NCBI GenBank assembly: GCA_963753685.1
Contig: CAVWDE010000010.1
Span: 1-64,000, forward strand
Direction: 5' to 3'
Origin: DATAOG01 sp963753685
GTDB taxonomy: Bacteria > Pseudomonadota > Alphaproteobacteria > Geminicoccales > Geminicoccaceae
DNA length: 64,000 nucleotides
The notes under the pieces are model-generated. The model saw only the letters and a program-made list of their open reading frames with translations. It did no database searches and was not told where the DNA came from. Made by a program: the position numbers and the translations under genes. Positions 26,367 to 35,398 of the stretch are shown in pieces (the first letter of the stretch is position 1; the number at the start of each line of letters is the position of its first letter).

Positions 26367-26462
26367 TCTGCGCCTGTTCACGGCCGGCGCGGCTCGCCGA
26401 TGGACCGCGGCCGGCGTCGCGTGATAGACCGCGGCGGGACCACGCTGCCGGGGGCAACTGCC

Positions 26463-27239
26463 ATGCGATTTTCCGGTCAGGTCGCGATCGTCACCGGCGG
26501 TGGCAATGGCATCGGGCGCGCCTGCGCCGAGGCCTTCGCGGCCGAAGGGGCGGCGGTCGTGATCGCCGACGTCGATACCGAGCACGGAACCGCGGTCGCG
26601 AACGCGATCGAGGCGCAAGGCGGCCGGGCCGCCTTCATCGCGACCGATGTCGGCGACGCTGGCCAGGCCAGCCGGCTGGTCGAGCAGACCTTGGCCGCGT
26701 TCGGCCGGCTGGACGTGCTGATCAACAACGCCGGCATCATCAAGACCGCGGATTTCCTCGAGATCAGCGAGGCGGACTTCGATGCCGTGCTCAGGGTCAA
26801 CCTCAAGGGCGTGTTCTTGGTCGGCCAGGCCGCGGCGCGCGCCATGGTCAAAGCCGGCAAGGGCGCGATCGTCAACATGTCCTCGGCCAACGCCGTGCTG
26901 GCGATCGCCAATCAGGTGCCCTACGTGACCAGCAAGGGCGCGGTCGGCCAGCTGACCAAGGTCATGGCGCTGGCGCTCGCGGACAAGGGCGTGCGGGTCA
27001 ACGCGATCGGTCCGGGCTCGATCCTGACCGATCTTTTGAAGGTCGTGATGAGCGACGACGCGGCGCGCCGGCGGATCCTGTCGCGCACGCCGATGGGCCG
27101 TTGCGGCGAGCCCGCGGAGATCGCCAAGGTGGCGCTGTTCCTTGCGAGCGACGAGGCGAGCTACATCACCGGCCAGACCATCTATCCCGACGGCGGCCGC
27201 CTGGCTCTCAACTATACGGTACCGGTGGCCGAAGGCTGA
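26463..27239 (+). CDS. Short-chain dehydrogenase/reductase
   Basis: This 258-residue classical SDR has TGGGNGIGRA (about residues 11-20), NNAG, the catalytic Ser in NMSSANA, and YVTSKGA with YxxxK. The C-terminus carries SYITGQTIYPDGG. The Asp in IADVD suggests NAD use. The ATG at 26463 follows a G-rich stretch. It resembles the SDR at 25146 and is probably a paralogue in the same metabolic neighbourhood. Substrate unknown. Confidence 0.86.
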   Translation: MRFSGQVAIVTGGGNGIGRACAEAFAAEGAAVVIADVDTEHGTAVANAIEAQGGRAAFIATDVGDAGQASRLVEQTLAAFGRLDVLINNAGIIKTADFLEISEADFDAVLRVNLKGVFLVGQAAARAMVKAGKGAIVNMSSANAVLAIANQVPYVTSKGAVGQLTKVMALALADKGVRVNAIGPGSILTDLLKVVMSDDAARRRILSRTPMGRCGEPAEIAKVALFLASDEASYITGQTIYPDGGRLALNYTVPVAEG

Positions 27240-27374
27240 TCGTCCCGCCTGTTGCCAAGCGGCAACAGCCTTCCCATCTGCTTGCCGGGGCCCTAGAAAG
27301 CAGCTCGGCGCAGCGCGCCATCGGTGCGGTCGATGCGGCGCGCCGGCGACCCCCATGTCTGAGGGAGCAGGTTA

Positions 27375-27965
27375 ATGGATCGACCGTTGATGCCGAAAGC
27401 CACGGCCGTGTGGCTCGTGGACAACACCAGCTTGACCTTCGAGCAGATCGCCGACTTCTGCGGCCTGCACCCGCTCGAGGTCAAGGGCATCGCGGACGGC
27501 GAGGTGGGTGCGGGCATTCGCGGCCTCGACCCGGTCGCGAGCGGCCAGATGGAACGCGGCGAGATCGAGCGCTGCCAGAAGGACCCCCAGGCGCGTCTCA
27601 AGATCGCCCGCCCGGCGGTCGCCGACCTCAAAATCACCAAGCGGCGCGAGGCGCGCTATACGCCCTTGTCCAAGCGCCAGGATCGACCGGACGCGATCGC
27701 CTGGCTGCTGCGCCACCACCCGGAGCTGACCGATCAGCAGATCTGCAAGCTGTTGGGCACGACCAAGAACACGGTCAACGCGGTGCGCGACCGCACCCAC
27801 TGGAAGAGCAGCGAGATCCGGCCGCGCGACCCGGTGCTGCTCGGGCTCTGCAATCAGGTCGACCTGGACACGGCCGTGATCACCGCGCGGGCCGCGCAAC
27901 GGCAGCATCAGGAGATCGATTTCGCGGCCGCCGAGCGCGCCTTGTACGAGATCGAGACCGAGTGA
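27375..27965 (+). CDS. trcR: Cell-cycle transcriptional regulator TrcR (DUF1013)
   Basis: This 196-residue protein is the alphaproteobacterial DUF1013/TrcR regulator: FEQIADFCGLHPLEVKGIADGE forms one helix-turn-helix-like unit and LTDQQICKLLGTTKNTVNAVRDRTHW a second. In related bacteria TrcR binds many promoters and affects cell-cycle genes. It has its own upstream gap of about 135 bases. Its presence supports the assignment of the window to Alphaproteobacteria. Confidence 0.9.
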   Translation: MDRPLMPKATAVWLVDNTSLTFEQIADFCGLHPLEVKGIADGEVGAGIRGLDPVASGQMERGEIERCQKDPQARLKIARPAVADLKITKRREARYTPLSKRQDRPDAIAWLLRHHPELTDQQICKLLGTTKNTVNAVRDRTHWKSSEIRPRDPVLLGLCNQVDLDTAVITARAAQRQHQEIDFAAAERALYEIETE

Positions 27966-27983
27966 GCCTCGTCAGCGCGCCGA

Positions 27984-28619
27984 TCAGAGACCGAAGCTGC
28001 CGCCGACCCCGAGGTTGAGCCAGCGCGGCAGGATGCCGAAGCCGTAGGTGTTCGCGTAGTCGTCGGGAAACAGGGCCTCGGAGGTGCGCCAGAGCAGGCG
28101 CTCGAAGGCCCGGTCGGTCGGGCCCGCGACCGGCCCTTCCTGGCGCACGACGTCGAGCGCCTGGTCGCCCTGGCAGAAGGCGGCGAGCACGGTGAGCTGC
28201 CCGCTCGCCGGCGCCGTGGCGACCGTCTCCGGCGCGCCACAGATCGCGCCCGCGGCCGGCTCGTTCACCGGGTCCAGGATCACCACGAGCTGCGGCTCGG
28301 GCGCCGCCGCCCGATCCGGACTGGTCGTGAACTGGACCGTGAGGGCCCGGACACCCTGGGCCATCGCCTGGGTCACCAGGGTGTTCAGGCGCGCTTCGTC
28401 CATGCCGAAGGGATTGCCGCGGACGACCGTCAGGATCGGCCCCGCGCTCCGGTGCTCGGCGAGCGCGCGCCTGGCATCCTCGCCCGGGGCGCCGGTGCGC
28501 GGCGCTTCCTGCGCGCAGCCCGCCAACACCACGCCTCCGGCCAGCAGCGCGGGCCGCCAAGGACGGCGGCCGGCCGCCCGGCGGTGGGCCTGGCGCGGCC
28601 GCTCAGGCCTGGTCGGCAC
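27984..28619 (-). CDS. Hypothetical lipoprotein
   Basis: A positively charged lead (RRAAGRRPWRP) and hydrophobic stretch end in the lipobox LAGC, so the product should be a lipoprotein. The mature part includes NPFGMDEARLNTLVTQAMAQGV and a C-terminal GILPRWLNLGVGGSFGL. I do not recognise the family. The start is uncertain: GTG at 28619 has AGGA at good spacing, ATG at 28634 is an alternative; both overlap the upstream gene end. It converges on trcR. Confidence 0.65.
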   Translation of the reverse strand: MPTRPERPRQAHRRAAGRRPWRPALLAGGVVLAGCAQEAPRTGAPGEDARRALAEHRSAGPILTVVRGNPFGMDEARLNTLVTQAMAQGVRALTVQFTTSPDRAAAPEPQLVVILDPVNEPAAGAICGAPETVATAPASGQLTVLAAFCQGDQALDVVRQEGPVAGPTDRAFERLLWRTSEALFPDDYANTYGFGILPRWLNLGVGGSFGL

Positions 28620-29184
28620 TATCGTCCTGACCATCCTCCAGTCCGGCCGGCCGGGGATCGCGCTCGAGCGATGCTTGCGCACTGGCCACCCCGTCCCAGT
28701 GGCGCGCCGAGAGCAGCCGGCGATCGCGCTCGATCCAATCGGCGATCTGGCGCAGCGCTGCGGCCGCGCTCGAGGGCAGCGTGCCGGGGCTGATCAGGAC
28801 CCGGACCGGGACGTCGTCGCTGAGCTCATGGTCGAGCTCGACCGACAGGCCGATGTCCTTCGAGGTCGCCGCCGGGTAGGCGTCGAAGCGGACGAACGGC
28901 TCCGGCTCGCGCTCGGTATAGCGCTCGAGCAGATGGCTCTTGCTCGGCCTGACCGCCGGCGCCTCGAAGATGCCGCGCATCAGGCGGCGCTTGAGGTCCT
29001 CGGGCTGGTTGTGAAAGATCTCGCGAGCCTGGCGCAAAGCCGCCAGGTCGCCCGAGTTGAGGCCGCGGTCGATCCGGTAGCGGAGCACCGCGTCCTCGCC
29101 CAAGGCGGCGACCACGAGCGGCCGCAACTCCTCCAGGAAGTGCCGGAGCGCGCGCCGTTCACCGACGTAGCGTTCACCATCCAT
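28603..29184 (-). CDS. Hypothetical cytoplasmic protein
   Basis: This 193-residue protein from the ATG at 29184 has no signal peptide and no membrane helix. It is rich in charged helices (RRALRHFLEELRPLVVAALG) and has a central PEPFVRFDAYP segment. I do not recognise the family. Codon use matches the neighbours, and the frame overlaps the next lipoprotein gene by a few codons, so the two are probably co-transcribed. Confidence 0.65.
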   Translation of the reverse strand: MDGERYVGERRALRHFLEELRPLVVAALGEDAVLRYRIDRGLNSGDLAALRQAREIFHNQPEDLKRRLMRGIFEAPAVRPSKSHLLERYTEREPEPFVRFDAYPAATSKDIGLSVELDHELSDDVPVRVLISPGTLPSSAAAALRQIADWIERDRRLLSARHWDGVASAQASLERDPRPAGLEDGQDDSADQA

Positions 29185-29481
29185 GGGCGTACTGCCGTGC
29201 CTTCCATGCCGAATTAACCGGATGTTAAGGGTTCGCGGCCGCTTCGACAATCGCGAATACTCTTAAAATGCAGCCCTATGGGGCGCGCTCGACCCGGAAC
29301 CAGGGTTAGCGCCCGCGGCGCGCCTGAGGGGCCGGCCGCGGCGCCGCCACGGCGCGCCCGCGGGCCGCCGGCGGCGGGCGATTTCTCCTGGCAGCCGGCC
29401 GGTGAAGGTGAGATAGTCGGTGGCTAACCAACAACGGCGGCACGGCCACAAGACCGTGGAGGAGCCGGAGGGACCGTAGAG

Positions 29482-30285
29482 ATGCGACAGCTGGCAGAGT
29501 TCGGAAAGCGGGCCACCCTCGTGATCGCCGCGGCGGCGTTCGTCATGCTTGCCGGCGGCGCGTCGGCCGGCGACATGAAGAAGGTCAAGATCGGCACCGA
29601 GGGTGCCTATCCGCCGTTCAACTCGATCGACAGCAACGGCCAGCTGGTCGGCTTCGACATCGACATCGGCAAGGCGCTATGCAAGGCCGCGAACTTCGAG
29701 TGCGAATTCGTCGTCCAGGACTGGGACGGCATCATCCCCGGCCTGATCGCCAAGAAATACGACGCGATCGTCGCCTCCATGTCGATCACCGACAAGCGCA
29801 AGGAGGTGGTCGACTTCACCGAGAAATACTACCAGACGCCGGCCAGGTTCGTCGCGGCCAAGGGCGCCGGCTTCGACATCTCGCCAGACGGGCTCAAGGG
29901 CAAGGTGATCGGGGTGCAGCGGGCGACCACCCACGAGAATTTCCTGCGCGCCAAGTTCCCGGGCGCCGACGTGCGGACCTATGCGACCCAGGACGAGGCC
30001 AACGCCGACCTCGCGTCCGGCCGGCTCGACCTGGTGATGGCCGACTCGGTGGTCTTGCTCGAGAGTTTTCTCAAGACCGACGCCGGCCAGGGCTTCGAGT
30101 TCGTCGGTCCCGGCTACAGCGATCCGAAGTTCCACGGCGAGGGCGTCGGGATCGCGATCCGCAAGGGCGATGACGAGCTGCGCCAAGCCTTCAACGCCGC
30201 GATCGGCAAGATCCGCGCCGATGGCACCTACCAGGCGATCAACGCCAAATACTTCGACTTCGACGTCTATGGCCCGACCTCCTAG
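29482..30285 (+). CDS. Polar amino-acid ABC transporter substrate-binding protein
   Basis: This 267-residue periplasmic protein has a signal peptide (about residues 10-29, cleaved near GASAGD) and the family-3 solute-binding fold: VKIGTEGAYPPFN, VGFDIDIGKALC, WDGIIPGLIAKKYD and the ASMSITDKRKEVVDFTEKYY signature. That last segment is typical of lysine/arginine/ornithine or histidine binding proteins. It heads an operon with two permease genes. The exact amino acid cannot be told from sequence. Confidence 0.9.
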   Translation: MRQLAEFGKRATLVIAAAAFVMLAGGASAGDMKKVKIGTEGAYPPFNSIDSNGQLVGFDIDIGKALCKAANFECEFVVQDWDGIIPGLIAKKYDAIVASMSITDKRKEVVDFTEKYYQTPARFVAAKGAGFDISPDGLKGKVIGVQRATTHENFLRAKFPGADVRTYATQDEANADLASGRLDLVMADSVVLLESFLKTDAGQGFEFVGPGYSDPKFHGEGVGIAIRKGDDELRQAFNAAIGKIRADGTYQAINAKYFDFDVYGPTS

Positions 30286-30338
30286 GCGGATGCGGGCGAG
30301 CGGCCGCCCGGTCGCGTGATCGGCGCGGGGCCGCTGGC

Positions 30339-31031
30339 GTGATCGACTTCAAGGGCTACGAATGGGTCTTCTGGGAGGGTGCCAAGGTCACCCTCCTGGT
30401 CGGCCTGTCGGCGGTCCCGGTGGCGCTCCTGCTCGGCCTGCTCGGCGCCTGGGGCAAGCTCGCCGGCAATCCGCTCGCGCGCAGCGTCGCCGGCATCTAC
30501 ACGACGATCGTGCGCGGCGTGCCCGAGCTGGTGCTGATCCTGCTGGTCTACTACGGCTTCACGATCCTCTTGCAGCGGTTGCTCACCTTCGTGACCGGCA
30601 GCGATGTGGTGGTCGACATCGATCCGTTCACCGCCGGCACGCTCACGCTCGGCGTGGTCTACGGGGCGTTCGCGACCGAAGTGTTCCGCGGCGCCTTCCT
30701 GGCGATCGATCGCGGCCAGATCGAGGCGGCCCGGGCGATCGGCATGAGCCGGGTGCTCGCGTTCCGCCGGGTCATCCTGCCGCAGGTCTGGCGCTTCGCG
30801 CTCCCGGGCCTGGGCAACGTCTGGCTGGTCCTGATCAAGGCGACCGCACTGATGTCCGTGGTCCAACTGCCGGAGCTGATGCGCATGGCGGACGTCGCCG
30901 CGCGCGCGACACGGATGCCGTTCACCTTCTATTTCGGCGCCTCGCTCATCTATCTCTTGATCACGGTCGCCTCGCTCCAGGTCCTGCACCGCGCCGAGGC
31001 CAGGGCCAACCGCGGCATCCGGCAGGCCTGA
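30339..31031 (+). CDS. Amino-acid ABC transporter permease, HisQ/ArtQ type
   Basis: This 230-residue inner-membrane protein has five or so helices and the permease EAA loop ARAIGMSRVLAFRRVILPQVWR, which contacts the ATPase. Its N-terminal segment includes TIVRGVPELVLILLVYYG, typical of polar amino-acid permeases. GTG start at 30339, 53 bases after the binding-protein stop. It pairs with the next permease to form the channel. Confidence 0.9.
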   Translation: MIDFKGYEWVFWEGAKVTLLVGLSAVPVALLLGLLGAWGKLAGNPLARSVAGIYTTIVRGVPELVLILLVYYGFTILLQRLLTFVTGSDVVVDIDPFTAGTLTLGVVYGAFATEVFRGAFLAIDRGQIEAARAIGMSRVLAFRRVILPQVWRFALPGLGNVWLVLIKATALMSVVQLPELMRMADVAARATRMPFTFYFGASLIYLLITVASLQVLHRAEARANRGIRQA

Positions 31032-31035
31032 GCTC

Positions 31036-31815
31036 GTGGACCTCGCGATCCTCATCGACAGCCTGCCGCGCCTGCTGCACGGCGCCTGGATCACCCTGCA
31101 GCTGACCGGGCTCAGCGTGGTGATCGGTCTCGCTCTGGCGCTGCCGGTGGCGCTCGCACGGCTGTCCGCCAACCCGCTGCTGCGCTGGCCGGCGCTTGCC
31201 TACATGTTCTATTTCCGCGGCACGCCGCTTCTGGTCCAGATCTTCCTGATCTACTACGGCAGCGGGCAGTTCGTGCCGCAGCTGCGGGTGCTCGGGCTGT
31301 GGAATCTGTTCCGCGAGCCCTACTTCTGCGCGGTTCTGACCCTGACCCTCAACACCGCGGCCTACACCGCCGAGATCCTGCGCGGCGCGATCCGGGCGGT
31401 GCCGTTCGGCGAGATCGAGGCGGCGCGGGCGCTCGGCATGTCGGGCAGCCTCCGGCTGCGCCGGATCATCCTGCCCAAGGCCTTCCGGCTGGCGCTGCCG
31501 GCCTACACCAACGAGGTGATCTTCCTGTTCCAGGCGACCTCGCTGGTGTCGATCATCACGATCATGGATCTGACCGGGGTCGGCCGGGTGCTGATCGCGG
31601 AGACCTTCCGGACGTTCGAGATCTGGATCATCGTGGGCTTGTGCTACCTGGTGATCTCCTACGCCATCCTGTTCGCCTTCAAGCGCCTGGAGTATTATCT
31701 GTCCGGCCATCTGCGGGCAGGGCCAGTGGTGACCGCGGCCAAACCCGTCCAGGCGCGCCTGGCGCCGAGCGCCGAACCGAAGGCGGCCTGGAGCGACGCG
31801 CTCGCGATCCGCTGA
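31036..31815 (+). CDS. Amino-acid ABC transporter permease, HisM/ArtM type
   Basis: This 259-residue permease has the EAA loop EAARALGMSGSLRLRRIILPKAFR and the FRGTPLLVQIFLIYYG segment. It starts at a GTG four bases after the first permease and has a 30-residue hydrophilic tail. No ATPase gene follows: the next gene is a leftward Rrf2 regulator. The ATPase must be shared or lie elsewhere. Confidence 0.9.
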   Translation: MDLAILIDSLPRLLHGAWITLQLTGLSVVIGLALALPVALARLSANPLLRWPALAYMFYFRGTPLLVQIFLIYYGSGQFVPQLRVLGLWNLFREPYFCAVLTLTLNTAAYTAEILRGAIRAVPFGEIEAARALGMSGSLRLRRIILPKAFRLALPAYTNEVIFLFQATSLVSIITIMDLTGVGRVLIAETFRTFEIWIIVGLCYLVISYAILFAFKRLEYYLSGHLRAGPVVTAAKPVQARLAPSAEPKAAWSDALAIR

Positions 31816-31904
31816 GCGCAAACCGGCCAGAAGTGTTCGCGCGGCCGAGCACGCGGGGCGCGCGAGCGGCCCGATCGGCCGCCTGCTGTCCCGGCTGGAT
31901 CCGG

Positions 31905-32360
31905 CTAGACGGCGTAGTCGACCGGGCGCAAAGCCTCGCTCGCCACGCCCTGCTCCTCGGCGCGCCGGCAGAGATCGTCGATCGTGACCCGGTCGAGGCG
32001 CGCCATCAGCTCCTGCTCGGTGCTCGCCCAGAAGGGGCCGATCACCCGGCGGCCCAGGCGGGACGCGGACGCGAGATCCTCCTGCGCGGGCATGTCCTCG
32101 ATGCCGCGCACCACGCGCACCACGTCGCCGACGCTGACCCGGCGCCGCTCGCGGGCGAGGCGATAGCCGCCGCGCGGCCCGCGCACGCCGCGCAGGATGC
32201 CGGCCCGCACCAGCTGCTGCATGACCTGCTCGAGGTAGCGGCGCGGCAGGCACAGGCGGCGCGCGATGTCCTGACTCTGCACCGGCTCGGCGCCGCCATG
32301 GAAGGCGATGTCGGCGACCGCCTCAAGCGCGAGCACCAGCTTCTTCGATGGCCTCAACAT
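31905..32360 (-). CDS. Rrf2-family transcriptional regulator without cluster cysteines
   Basis: This 151-residue protein has the Rrf2 winged helix-turn-helix (VQSQDIARRLCLPRRYLEQVMQQLVRAGIL) and the wing RGPRGGYRLARER. The three closely spaced cysteines that hold an iron-sulfur cluster in IscR and NsrR are missing; only two isolated Cys occur (in RRLC and DDLC). It may therefore sense something else, as CymR-type members do. Its targets are unknown; it diverges from coaBC's downstream end. Confidence 0.85.
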   Translation of the reverse strand: MLRPSKKLVLALEAVADIAFHGGAEPVQSQDIARRLCLPRRYLEQVMQQLVRAGILRGVRGPRGGYRLARERRRVSVGDVVRVVRGIEDMPAQEDLASASRLGRRVIGPFWASTEQELMARLDRVTIDDLCRRAEEQGVASEALRPVDYAV

Positions 32361-32436
32361 GACAACACGTCCCGCGTTTCGGTGTGCCCGACCTCAGCTG
32401 CGAGGTCGCCCAACCGGTCCGGCGCGAGCGACCCGC

Positions 32437-33660
32437 TCACGCCGCGACGACGGCTGAGGTGTTCCGCAGATGCGCCGCTATGCATGCCACCAGTCGCGAC
32501 GCGACCTCGGCTTTCGACATCCTGGGCCAAGCCTCGGGCTCGGCGTCCGCGCGAATCAGTTTCACAGTGTTATAAACGCTGCCGAAAGTCCCTTCATCCA
32601 TCAAAACGTCATTAGCGACGATCCAGTCGCAACCCTTGGCTGCCAGCTTGCGGCGCGCGTTGGCCTCGACGTCCTCGGTCTCGGCGGCGAACCCGACCAC
32701 GAGGCGCGGCCGCGCCGGCCCGGGGCGCGCCAGCGTCTTGAGGATGTCCGGATTGTCCGCCAGCACCAGGGTCGGCGGCGCGCCCGCCCGGCGCTTGAGC
32801 TTCTGGACCCGCCGCTCGGCCACCCGCCAGTCGGCGACCGCAGCGGCGCACACCGCGACCTGGACCGGCAGCGCCGCCTGGCACGCCGCGAGCATCTGCT
32901 CCGCGGTTTCCACCCGCACCACCTGCACCCCTTCGGGGTCCGGCTCGCGCACCGGCCCGCTGACCAGGGTGACGTCACCGCCGGCGGCCTTGAGCGCCGC
33001 GGCGATCGCGTGCCCCTGCTTGCCCGACGAGCGATTGGCGATGAAGCGCACCGGATCGATCGGCTCGACGGTCGGGCCGCTGGTGACCAACGCCCGGACC
33101 CCGTCGAGGGTTCCAAGCGGCGGCGCCAGCAGGAGCTCGATCGCGGCGACGATCTGGTCCGGCTCGGCCATGCGGCCGACCCCGGTCTCGCCGCACGCCA
33201 TGTCCCCGGGGTTGGGGCCGACCATGCGGATGCCGTCGGCGCGCAGCTGCGCGACATTGCGCCGCGTCGCCGGATGCTGCCACATCTCCGGATTCATGGC
33301 CGGCGCGATCAGCACCGGCTTGTCGGTCGCGAGCAGCGCGGTCGAGGCCAGATCGTCGGCCAGCCCGGCCGCCATCTTGGCGATCAGATCCGCGGTCGCA
33401 GGCGCCACGACCACCAGATCGGCCTCCCGCGACAGCCGGATGTGGCCCATCTCGGCCTCGTCGATGAGCGAGAAGAGATCGCTGAACACCTTCTCGCCCG
33501 AGAGGCTCGCGACCGCCAGCGGGGTGATGAATTCGGCCCCCGCCCGGGTCAGGACCGAGCGCACGCCGACGCCCCGCTCGCGCAGGCGGCGGATCAGCTC
33601 GAGGCTCTTATACGCCGCGATGCCGCCCGCGATGATCAGCAGAATCCTGCGCCCTTGCAC
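32437..33660 (-). CDS. coaBC: Bifunctional phosphopantothenoylcysteine decarboxylase/synthetase
   Basis: This 407-residue enzyme carries out two steps of coenzyme A synthesis. The N-terminal CoaC flavoprotein half has LLIIAGGIAAYKSLEL, the catalytic His in MGHIRLSREADL, and PAMNPEMWQHPATRRN. The C-terminal CoaB half has VTSGPTVEPIDPVRFIANRSSGKQG and ADWR. Length and domain order are normal. Position downstream of ubiE-ubiB is common in Rhodospirillales. Confidence 0.93.
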   Translation of the reverse strand: MQGRRILLIIAGGIAAYKSLELIRRLRERGVGVRSVLTRAGAEFITPLAVASLSGEKVFSDLFSLIDEAEMGHIRLSREADLVVVAPATADLIAKMAAGLADDLASTALLATDKPVLIAPAMNPEMWQHPATRRNVAQLRADGIRMVGPNPGDMACGETGVGRMAEPDQIVAAIELLLAPPLGTLDGVRALVTSGPTVEPIDPVRFIANRSSGKQGHAIAAALKAAGGDVTLVSGPVREPDPEGVQVVRVETAEQMLAACQAALPVQVAVCAAAVADWRVAERRVQKLKRRAGAPPTLVLADNPDILKTLARPGPARPRLVVGFAAETEDVEANARRKLAAKGCDWIVANDVLMDEGTFGSVYNTVKLIRADAEPEAWPRMSKAEVASRLVACIAAHLRNTSAVVAA

Positions 33661-33686
33661 CGCCCTCGCGTTCCACGCCTAGCCCT

Positions 33687-33711
33687 CGGACCACGCTTCA
33701 GGAGTGGTCCG
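33687..33711 (-). terminator. Stem-loop between ubiB and coaBC
   Basis: CGGACCAC (33687-33694) pairs with GTGGTCCG (33704-33711) around a 9-base loop, about 27 bases before the coaBC start in transcription direction and about 145 bases after the ubiB stop. There is no T-run, so it may be a weak terminator or a leader structure for coaBC. Confidence 0.4.
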
Positions 33712-33856
33712 GATCACACTCTCTGAAATGAGTAACGCCGGCCGGTTCGGCAAGATGGCCTCAACCTGAAATCGCGCCAACCCGGACTGTGAATTGCCCG
33801 GCGCGGGCTGGCGCAGGGCGTCCGGTCGACGCCGCCCCGGGGGGCCGGCAGGGCGG

Positions 33857-35398
33857 TCAGTGCAGCAGCAGGCCGAGCAGAAGCCCGCCCAGGAGCAGGC
33901 ACAGCGCCCAGGGCAGCAGCCCGCCGGGCGACCGGCCGGGGCGGCTGGTGAGCGCGGTCAGGGACTGGGGATGGAGACGGATGCCGCCGTTCGCGATCGC
34001 CTCCAGAGTGTGCTCGGCGCGCTCGACCAGATGCGGCAGGCGGCGGGCGGCCTCGAGCCCGTCCTCGACCGCGCTGCGCAGCTGCGCCTGAGGGCCGAGG
34101 TTGAGGGCGATCCAGGCCTCGATCAGGGGCTGGGCGAGCTGCCACATGTTGAGCTCCGGATTGAGCGCCCGGCCGACGCCCTCGGCCACCATCATGGTCT
34201 TTTGCAGCAGCAGCAGCTGCGGCTGGGTCTCCATGGCGAAGGTCTCGCTGACCTCGAACAGCTGGCCGAGCAGCTGGCCGATCGAGATCTCGGCCAGCGG
34301 CCGACCGCGGATCGGCTCGGCGATCGCCCGGCAGGCCTGCATGAAGGCCGCCTTGTCCTGATCCGCGGGCACGTAGCCGGCGGTGAAGTGGACGTCGGCG
34401 ACCCGCTGGTAGTCGGCGGACAGGAAGCCCAGCAGCATCTCGCCGAGATAGCGTCGGGTCGGCCGGTCGAGCCGGCCCATGATGCCGAAATCGACCGGCA
34501 CCAGATCGCCCTTGGTGTCGATGAAGATGTTGCCGGGGTGCATGTCGGCGTGGAAGAAGCCGTCGCGGAACACCTGCTTGAAAAAAGCCTCGGCGGCCTT
34601 GGCCAGGATCTGATCGGGGTCGAAGCCGGCCGCGATCAGGGCCGCCCGCTCGTCGGACGCGATCCCGCTCACCCGCTCGAGCGTCAGCACGCGGCGCGCG
34701 GTCCGCTGCCAGTCGACCCGGGGCACCCGGAAGCCCTGGTCGTCGGCGAAATTCTCGGCGAGCTCGGAGGCCGCCGCCGCCTCGAGGCGGAGGTCCATCT
34801 CGAGCCGGGTCCAGAGCGCGAAGGTCTCGACCACCTTGATCGGCTTGAGCCGGCGGTAGCCCGGCTGGAGGCGCTCGACCCAGGTCGCGATCCAGGTGAA
34901 GAAGTCGATGTCGCGCGCCATCTGGCGCTCGATCCCGGGCCGCAGCACCTTGATCGCGACCTCCTCGCCGTCGCTCGTGACGCCGAAATGGACCTGGGCG
35001 ATCGAGGCCGCGGCGACCGGCCGGTCGTCGAAGCTCGAGAACAGCTCGGGAAGGGGCCGGCCGAGCTCGCGCTCGATCAGCTGGCGGGCGAGTGCGGCCT
35101 CGAACGGCGGCAGATCGTCCTGCAGCTGCGACAGGTCGGCGGCCAGCTCCTGGCCGAGCAGGTCGGCGCGGGTGGCGAGGCTCTGGCCGAGCTTGATGAA
35201 GCTCGGGCCGAGCTCCTGAAGAGCGCGGGCCAGGCGCTGGCCGGGGCGGCCGGGGGCATCCTGGCGCGACAGCCGGCGGGCGAGCCGGAGTGCCGCCTCG
35301 GGCAGCGGCAGGAGCTCGAGCGGGAACAGGGCGTTGTAGCGGGCGAGGCAGCGCCCGATCCCGATCAGGCGCCAGAGATGCCGGCTGGCGCGGATCAT
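33857..35398 (-). CDS. ubiB: Ubiquinone biosynthesis kinase-like protein UbiB
   Basis: This 513-residue ABC1/ADCK-family protein has the KxGQ motif in FIKLGQSLATR, the alanine-rich nucleotide loop in VAAASIAQVH, and kinase-like DMHPGN and DFGIMGRL motifs. Two hydrophobic helices stand at the C-terminus (about 485-512). UbiB supports ubiquinone synthesis, probably by ATP-driven extraction of lipid intermediates. Its ATG overlaps the ubiE stop by one base (TGATG). Confidence 0.93.
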   Translation of the reverse strand: MIRASRHLWRLIGIGRCLARYNALFPLELLPLPEAALRLARRLSRQDAPGRPGQRLARALQELGPSFIKLGQSLATRADLLGQELAADLSQLQDDLPPFEAALARQLIERELGRPLPELFSSFDDRPVAAASIAQVHFGVTSDGEEVAIKVLRPGIERQMARDIDFFTWIATWVERLQPGYRRLKPIKVVETFALWTRLEMDLRLEAAAASELAENFADDQGFRVPRVDWQRTARRVLTLERVSGIASDERAALIAAGFDPDQILAKAAEAFFKQVFRDGFFHADMHPGNIFIDTKGDLVPVDFGIMGRLDRPTRRYLGEMLLGFLSADYQRVADVHFTAGYVPADQDKAAFMQACRAIAEPIRGRPLAEISIGQLLGQLFEVSETFAMETQPQLLLLQKTMMVAEGVGRALNPELNMWQLAQPLIEAWIALNLGPQAQLRSAVEDGLEAARRLPHLVERAEHTLEAIANGGIRLHPQSLTALTSRPGRSPGGLLPWALCLLLGGLLLGLLLH

